Assembly: GCA_031267345.1 (NCBI GenBank)
Contig: JAIRZG010000252.1
Coordinates: 1-5,475 of the forward strand
DNA length: 5,475 bases
Source of the DNA: Zoogloeaceae bacterium
Lineage (GTDB): Bacteria; Pseudomonadota; Gammaproteobacteria; Burkholderiales; Rhodocyclaceae
Reading direction: 5' to 3'
Shown one piece after another: positions 4,967-5,475 of the stretch (the stretch's first letter is position 1; each line of letters starts with the position of its first letter). A model generated the notes under the pieces. That model searched no databases. It was given only the letters and a program-made list of their open reading frames with translations, and had not been told where the DNA came from. Made by a program: the position numbers and the translations under genes.

Positions 4967-5475
4967 ATGAACGTTGCCGCTGTTCCTTCCCTTTCCGCCC
5001 TGCATGACGTTGTTGAGCAGACGGCGCGGATTATTCTCGGCAAGCGTCGGGAGACCCGACTGGCCCTGACCTGTCTGCTGGCGCGCGGGCATCTGTTGAT
5101 TGAAGACCTGCCGGGACTGGGCAAGACCACGCTGGCGCGGGCGTTGGCGCAGCTCTTGGGGTTGGGATTTACGCGTGTTCAGTTTACGAGCGATTTGTTG
5201 CCTGCCGATATTCTGGGGCTTTCCATTTACGAGCGGGAAAGCGGTCATTTCCGCTTCATGCCCGGCCCGATTTTTACCCAGGTGTTGCTCGCGGACGAAA
5301 TCAACCGCGCCACGCCCAAGACGCAGAGCGCGCTCTTGGAAGCGATGGAAGAACGTCAGGTGACGAGCGACGGCGAAACGCGCGTCCTGCCGCATCCTTT
5401 TTTCGTCATCGCCACCCAGAATCCGGCGCACCAGATCGGCACCTTTCCCTTGCCGGAATCGCAGCTCGACCGCTT
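4967..5475 (+). CDS. MoxR-family AAA+ ATPase, 5' part, cut by window end
   Basis: The first 169 codons of a MoxR-type ATPase, usually 300-350 residues. Visible elements: ILGKRRE (23-29), GHLLIEDLPGLGKTTLA (41-57) with the Walker A K53-T54, FTSDLLPADILG (73-84), MPGPIFTQVLLADEINRATP (98-117) with Walker B D110-E111, QSALLEAMEERQV (120-132), and the sensor-1 block IATQNP (148-153) followed by GTFPLPESQLDR. These ATPases act as chaperone-like remodellers with DUF58 and VWA-domain partners, typically encoded just downstream. The ATG at 4967 gives the usual short N-terminus; an in-frame ATG at 4883 would add 28 atypical residues and overlap the antitoxin relic. The ribosome binding site is weak and no convincing promoter is seen; TACAAT at 4785-4790 lacks a good -35. 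Confidence 0.9.
   Translation, partial: MNVAAVPSLSALHDVVEQTARIILGKRRETRLALTCLLARGHLLIEDLPGLGKTTLARALAQLLGLGFTRVQFTSDLLPADILGLSIYERESGHFRFMPGPIFTQVLLADEINRATPKTQSALLEAMEERQVTSDGETRVLPHPFFVIATQNPAHQIGTFPLPESQLDR

Noticed and set aside
4904..5431. Upstream part of the 215-codon minus-strand frame that contains the HigA relic
   Set aside because: This part is antisense to moxR and its leader and has no HigA N-terminal sequence; only 4784-4903 is accepted.

Overview
The window looks like a chromosomal stretch from a moderately GC-rich proteobacterium, most likely a betaproteobacterium. I base this on the style of the genes (a YgfZ protein overlapping a COG1569-type PIN gene, an IorB/PaaI-type thioesterase pair, MoxR) and on dispersed intergenic hairpin repeats of a type common in Proteobacteria. 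The genus cannot be fixed from the sequence alone.

Layout. 1-546: no confident gene; it holds two repeat-like hairpin elements and open stretches that could be a decayed gene. 547-1734: a good sigma70-type promoter (547-574), then two tightly spaced + strand genes, the beta subunit of indolepyruvate:ferredoxin oxidoreductase (iorB, 653-1252) and a PaaI-type hotdog thioesterase (1256-1699), closed by a stem-loop. 1735-2011: non-coding leader. 2012-3398: ygfZ (folate-binding Fe-S cluster repair protein) overlapping by 23 bases a PIN-domain ribonuclease gene. 3429-4283: an AT-richer minus-strand gene for an unrecognised 284-residue protein, convergent with the PIN gene. An in-frame TAA and a further open frame sit just upstream of it. 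4284-4966: no intact gene; three inverted-repeat structures and, on the minus strand, the 3' end of a HigA-type antitoxin gene (4784-4903). 4967-5475: the 5' part of a MoxR-type AAA+ ATPase gene, cut by the window edge.

How the genes fit together. IorB plus thioesterase suggests arylpyruvate/aryl-CoA metabolism (aromatic amino acid breakdown), but the partner iorA is not in the window. YgfZ is housekeeping. The PIN gene probably shares its transcript with ygfZ; no antitoxin is beside it. The segment 3399-4966 looks like accessory DNA between older genes: base composition shift, orphan gene, decayed antitoxin fragment and dense palindromes. MoxR ATPases normally work with DUF58/VWA partners, which would lie beyond the window. 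I found no intact, clearly new system; the best leads are the orphan gene with its interrupted upstream frame, the nested palindrome and the antitoxin relic.
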